The translations under genes and the position numbers were made by a program. Positions 59,219 to 64,000 of a stretch of DNA of 64,000 nucleotides are shown here, piece by piece. Every line of letters starts with the position of its first letter. The stretch's first letter is position 1. The notes under the pieces are model-generated. The model did not search any database and was not told where the DNA came from. It saw nothing but the letters and a program-made list of their open reading frames with translations. This DNA comes from Plantago elongata (Eukaryota; Streptophyta; Magnoliopsida; Lamiales; Plantaginaceae), in contig JAYMSP010000019.1 in assembly GCA_036897095.1 (NCBI GenBank), positions 55,316 through 119,315 of the forward strand, read 5' to 3'.

Positions 59219-60904
59219 GTTGTGAGGCAGGGCGAATGCCTGCCTGCCTAACTATAACAAAGTCCTAGAGATTATGTTGGAGATGCTTTTAAAAGGAAAA
59301 GATTATACATACATGCATAAGGTTATCAATATGTAGGTTTATAGAGAGAAATTGATGTTGAGATTCAACCAACTGTAAATGTGGTAATGCATATGGTGAA
59401 TCTGGTGAAATTTGGAAAAAGTTTGTGAATAATTTAACTACTATCAGAGTTATTGTGGAGTTTGTAGAGATAGTATAATTTGGAGATGAGGATGACATTG
59501 TAAATTTGAAGAAGAGGTTTAACACTTTGAAATTTTGAAATGAAGAGACTAGGTGGAATATCTGCACTTGTAAACATCTCTTATGGACCACCTTTGTTTT
59601 CTGCATATGTTAAATATTTACATGTTTTATTCTTTTTGGAGGATATGTGGTAGCTAATGTTGATCGTAGCACAACCTTTTTCTTTTTACCTGAAATCTTC
59701 TCATATTAATTGCATTATAACTCGTGTTAAATGGAACAAAGATGAATACTATTTTCAATTGAAGTTGGGTGAAAAAAGTTTCCTATATATCTTGCATGTG
59801 ACCATGTGAGTATAAGTAGTTAAACAACACACATGGAGTGCTGGCTTCAGAATAGAATCGGTACAAGAGAAGAGAAGAGAAAAGAAGAGTGACAATGTGA
59901 GTATAAGTAGTAAAACAACACTCATGGAGTGGTGGTGAATCTTAGGCATGCTAGTATTTGGATGATTTTTCATAATTTAATTGTTAGATTTCTTGCAAAT
60001 GATTTAGATAGTTTAAACTTTAAAGTACCAACGATCATTTTCTAAATACTAATCCACTAGAGGGATCCGCACCCTTAAGGTTAAATCGATTTACGCCTAT
60101 CATTTTTTACTACAAACTACAATCAGTCAAATTGACGACTCTACTATGTCACTTAAAACGTTTTCACTTTCAAAGGTCGTAAATCAATTTGCATCCTTAT
60201 ACTAGCTAAGCTCTGGAATAACCCGTATCTCTTTTAATTAATAACGAATTCGTGTTTGTTGTTTACCAACATTTGTATATTAAAAAAGAGGATTGGAAGT
60301 TGTAAAACACAATTCTAAGACAAACTAGTAATTTTAAACGTCGATAAGTCTAGTTAAGTCCTTTAAAAACGACACTAAGTGCAACTCATATTGCTAGTGC
60401 TAGTGATCATTGATATTGCATTAGATTGTAAATTAAAGACTTGATTTAAGGCATCACCAGAATATTCTGTCTTCATCTGTTTGTGTTGTCTTCTGTTTCT
60501 AACTCAGTTTGTATTGACTATCATTAAATTTTCTAAATTTTAATAATGTTGTCAAAAAAATAAAAATAAATTAATAAACAACACATCAAACTAATGCCAA
60601 AGGCCCAAACCCAAGCACCTACTGACCAAGCCCAAAAGTCTTTTATGGACCTTGCAAATTGATGAGTCATTGGGTGAGAGTCGATTCAACATCAATATTG
60701 TGAGTGATTTGAGAGTTTGAGACCTATTCCACCCAAATGTTATTAAAGAGATCATATATTCATATCAAAATTGATTCTTGAGTAAAAATAAGTCTTTTCT
60801 TGCTCTGTATTGGCTGAAATTATTATGCTGGAGAAAAAGTAAAACCATATCTATTTGTATGTATAAATTAACAAAATGCAAGATGTATCAGTTTGAATAT
60901 GAAA
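59219..60904. other. Intergenic, with a short direct repeat
   Basis: A unit of about 41 bp beginning ATGTGAGTATAAGTAGT occurs at 59804 and 59895, with a GAGAAGAGAAGAGAAAAGAAG tract between. No gene seen. Confidence 0.5.
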
Positions 60905-60975
60905 GCGCATCTGGTGTAGTGGTATCATAGTACCCTCCCACGGTACTGACCAGGGTTCGATTCCCTGGATGCGCA
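60905..60975 (+). tRNA. tRNA-Gly (anticodon CCC), copy 2
   Basis: Identical over all 71 bases to the gene at 57480. Flanks differ beyond a few bases except the shared AAATG just 3'. A Pol III terminator (CTTTTTC) follows 12 bases later. Confidence 0.97.
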
Positions 60976-61231
60976 AATGAGAGAACTTTTTCTTCTTTCG
61001 TGTCGAATCTTATGTTTTCATTGACTAACAAAAAAATTTCTGATTTTTTACAAGTTGCTATAAAAATTGAAAAACTCTTCTAATCTACGTAGTTAATCAT
61101 ATGTGGAATTATTCCTTCACCCAACAAAGAAACTGTTATTAAAATCCATAAGCTCATGTTGCCTCCATTCCATACAAATAGACTATACTCTATATATAGT
61201 CTTGTTGTCTTCTAATAGCTTCAAACTAAAA

Positions 61232-61746
61232 ATGTCAATGAATATACTGTTTCTTGTTCTGCTTCTTTTATTTCTTTCATCCAATGCAGGCAATGCTCGA
61301 ATTTCTCGAGTCCTTCTGAAAGAGCCAACCAACAATCACTTATCTTCCAAAGTAATTTGCTCAGCATATATAAATACTTAAATAGTGTTATATATATATT
61401 TACTTTATCTTGATATCACTTACAAGTTTAAGCAGGATTTAATTCGAATTGCGTTTGATTGCAGGAAATTGACAGCAAGTTAGATGGAAACAGCAATATT
61501 CCAATGCAACGTGTTACGGAGAAATCTTCAGTTCCAAATCAAGTAGCAGCAGCACAAAATGAGAGCTTCCTGGAAATCGAAAAAGAGAGCGTTGGAGTTG
61601 GCAATGTGGAACAGATGCGAAGAAAGGAAGGTGAGGCAATCAAAGTATCAAGTGCCTCCGTTTCTTGGAGATTGACGCACAAGAAAAGCAGTGAGTTCGA
61701 GAAGCCAGTGTTCTTCTCAGATTATCACACACCCTGCCGTTCATAA
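61232..61746 (+). CDS. Small secreted peptide precursor, possibly RGF/GLV-like
   Basis: Two exons, 61232-61351 and 61465-61746, give 133 residues. Signal peptide MSMNILFLVLLLLFLSSNAG with likely cleavage after NAGNA. The middle is hydrophilic, Glu/Ser/Asn-rich, with a single dibasic RRK and no membrane segment. The C-terminal end is EFEKPVFFSDYHTPCRS. A DY pair followed by a Pro near the C terminus recalls the RGF/GOLVEN/CLEL family (tyrosine-sulphated DY...PPxHN), but the PPxHN end is missing. I judge it a real secreted precursor, and the family only as possible. TATATATAG at 61191 may be its TATA box. Confidence 0.72.
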
Positions 61747-62388
61747 CATTGGCTCTAAAAATTGATCAACTCGTGAATGATTAGCGAATTGAATCATGGC
61801 CAGTTGTTTATGCAAGAGCCAAGGACTATCAAAAGGTGGCCTAAGTACTTATAGGTTAAAAAAAAACTATAAAGCACAACCATTACTATTAACCAACTCA
61901 GTTCCATCTAATAAACTATAGAAGTAAAATAAAGAATTCTCTAGCAGCTTGTTTGTTCTTCTTTCCAATTGGTTTTTCCATTGTCATGTTGTTTGGTTAC
62001 AGAGAATTGAAAGGCAGAATGCATATAGAGTTCCAAAATCTAAAACAATCTGAACACATATATTCAGTATAAAGGAGCAAGGAATGACAGCATGAAAAGT
62101 ATGGTGAGTTTGATGAGCTGCATAAACTTGTGTTCAGGAGAGATTACAGGGGCTTAACTAGATGCCGTCCAGAAGACCAGAACCAATAATTCAGAATTCC
62201 GTAACAAATTAAATTTAATTCAATACCAACATTCCCAAGAGAACAAAATTGTTACAAGAATCTCAAAAGGATTAAGGAAAATTAAGAGTCATGTACATTG
62301 ATACAAACTCTGAACAAAGAATAAATAAGCACACTACCAGAGATATTTGGTGGAAATTATGCTATGAGCTTGTTCCAGCACGCGGACT
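61747..62388. other. Intergenic between convergent genes
   Basis: 3' UTR of the peptide gene and of the minus-strand VAP27 gene. No other gene. Confidence 0.5.
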
Positions 62389-63593
62389 TCATGTTTTGAT
62401 GAAGTATCCGAGCAAGATGCCGAGTACCAGGACAAACAGAACCATGATTAGGGAGACACCGCCTCCTTGGCTTTTCTTGGTTTGTTTTTTCAGCAGTTCC
62501 TGCATACAGAAGAGATCATATGTATTTACATACAGGAGCTGTGGGGTGCAAATCACTCGGATAGACTCAAGTTACAATTGAAACCCGGAATGTAAAATAC
62601 TAGTGAGATCAGAAATACTCCATAAACATGTAGTAGAACATGATGAAGTTTGTTTAGCTGTAAGATATCCCAACTTTTAAGTCCTCTTTCAGGGACAGAA
62701 CTATTCTAAAAGGGTAAACCCAACCAAGTCTTACAGCTGAACGGATGAAGTTTTGACCTAGTGAAAACAAAAATCCGTTTAAATCTTCAAGGGGTGAGTT
62801 ACAAGTCTTAGAGCTTACAAGAGAATATTCTGAAACCACCTCAAACCATGTGAGTTTAAAACCTTGCAATTCTCCTTAACAGTATAATTCTAGCTAACAA
62901 TGAAACCAATTACATATTTTCCTACTAGATACTAAAATTCCTTGCATATTTTAAATCAAGTCCCTAAGTCCCTTTACCATATGAGATTGAACATGATATC
63001 TATTGGGCATCGTGGTCTAAAAAGAGAAAGAGAGAAAAAGCCCTTTACCATATTGGAGCATCTCTTTCCATACCCAAGTAACAACAAACTAGAAGGTTGC
63101 ACTAATCAAATAAACAAACCTTTCGGCACCATTACACACATCCAGGGAAAAGCCCACAATGGCTCCCGAAATTTACATCTTCACGGGTTTTATAGCATAA
63201 GCAACTAGGTAAGTCTCCTACCACTTTAAATACACAGGTCAGGGGTTTCATATATCTAGTATGTAGCACGCACAAGAAGCAGTCCCAGAAAACAAGATTC
63301 CCTAGCATATCTTGCCAGAGAGCACCATGTATACTGGGGATTTAAAATGTCATAGCATATATAACTCAAACTAAAGCATTAAAGCACATGGAAAAGGAAC
63401 TACAGAACATCAAGTAATACTAAAACACATAATATGCATTATGCAAGATAGGTAAGCCTGTGGTTGAAAACGTTCAGAAACACATTGTTTAAAATTTCAA
63501 GCTAGTAATAGTTTAGCATACCAATTCCATAAGCAGCTTTTGGTTTTGTCTAATCGCAGCAGCTTTCTCCTCACTCAACTTTGAGATCGTATC
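62389..63593 (-). CDS. VAP27-type gene, last two exons only (cut by window end)
   Basis: Minus strand. An exon at 63593-63522 encodes a coiled coil (DTISKLSEEKAAAIRQNQKL), and the last exon 62499-62389 encodes ELLKKQTKKSQGGG, then SLIMVLFVLVLGILLGYF and KT-stop, a tail anchor. Both exons have the same phase as, and similar or identical length to, exons 7 and 8 of the full-length VAP27 at 33296-36509 (72 versus 78, and 111 versus 111). Sequence is clearly diverged, so this is a different paralogue and not part of the recent cluster. MSP-domain exons lie beyond the window; I could not find exon 6 in 63594-63940. Confidence 0.85.
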
Positions 63594-63946
63594 CTGTTAA
63601 TAGGACAATGAGTCATACTTCATACTCGGTGACAATAAAAAAATCAATCATTGAGCTAAAAGAGAAGATATATGAAAGAATCAAAATGTATGTATCAAAA
63701 TAAATGAAAACAGAACCTCCAAAACTAATTGATCATGGATATATCCTAGTTCACATCACAACATATACCAAGTCATTCTACTCTCCATCCAGGATAATCA
63801 TAGTGAAACGGAAACACTAACAATGATTTACAACATATACGTCTGTCTGACTAATGGCAGTGACATAGATGCACTAGCTGTGAAGATTTTTTAAACTGAT
63901 CCTAATGTATTAAATCTAACCAGCGATGTCAATCCCGGAAAGACAA

Positions 63947-64000
63947 CCCCCCCCCCCCCCCACCCCCCCCCCCCCGCGCCTTTTTTGCCCCCGGGGGGGT
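63947..64000. repeat. C/G homopolymer at the window end
   Basis: Long C runs, then GCGCC, T6, and C/G runs. Unlike anything else in the window; most likely low-quality sequence at a contig or gap edge. Confidence 0.75.

Noticed and set aside
63947-64000. G/C homopolymer as a regulatory or quadruplex element
   Set aside because: It sits exactly at the end of the sequence, is unlike its surroundings, and looks like low-quality contig-end bases.

Overview
The window is nuclear DNA from a flowering plant. Genes have many short exons with GT-AG introns, intergenic DNA is AT-rich, two tRNA-Gly genes have plant-type Pol III signals, and the protein set is plant-specific (R1-type NLR, SPX3, a GRAS factor with a miR171 site, VAP27). 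R1-like NLRs of this kind are common in asterids, so an asterid eudicot, possibly Lamiales, is my inference. All calls rest on reading the sequence and on remembered family knowledge; nothing was searched.

Layout. 3-6697 (+): a 5'-truncated poly(A)-polymerase-type nucleotidyltransferase gene resembling Arabidopsis MEE44. 7-12 kb: gene-poor, with a possible two-exon small gene and a broken cytosolic HSP90 fragment. 12.0-14.8 kb (+): a CC-NB-ARC-LRR resistance gene. 16.4-17.7 kb (+): SPX3, with three P1BS (PHR1) sites in its promoter and one in its intron. 19.7-20.7 kb (+): a five-helix, probably plastid, membrane protein. 21.7-36.5 kb (+): a tandem VAP27 cluster. Copies A and C are MSP-only, B is truncated after the MSP domain, D is a pseudogene, and E is a full-length tail-anchored VAP27. 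37.6-42.2 kb (+): plastid-type CDP-diacylglycerol synthase. 47.6-49.7 kb (-): a HAM-type GRAS regulator with a perfect miR171 target. 50-60.9 kb: repeats, LINE relics, a minisatellite, a nested foldback element and two identical tRNA-Gly(CCC) genes. 61.2-61.7 kb (+): a small secreted peptide precursor. 62.4-63.6 kb (-): the last two exons of another VAP27 gene, cut by the window end, which finishes in a C/G homopolymer that looks like a contig-end artefact.

The most interesting part is the VAP27 array. Two pairs (A+B and C+D) look like copies of a two-gene block. Three of the four extra copies keep splice sites and reading frames but have lost the coiled coil and membrane anchor, and two have lost the lysine of the MSP DKF motif. 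This suggests soluble MSP-domain proteins derived from an ER-membrane contact-site receptor. The other genes are ordinary single-copy neighbours with no operon-like relation.
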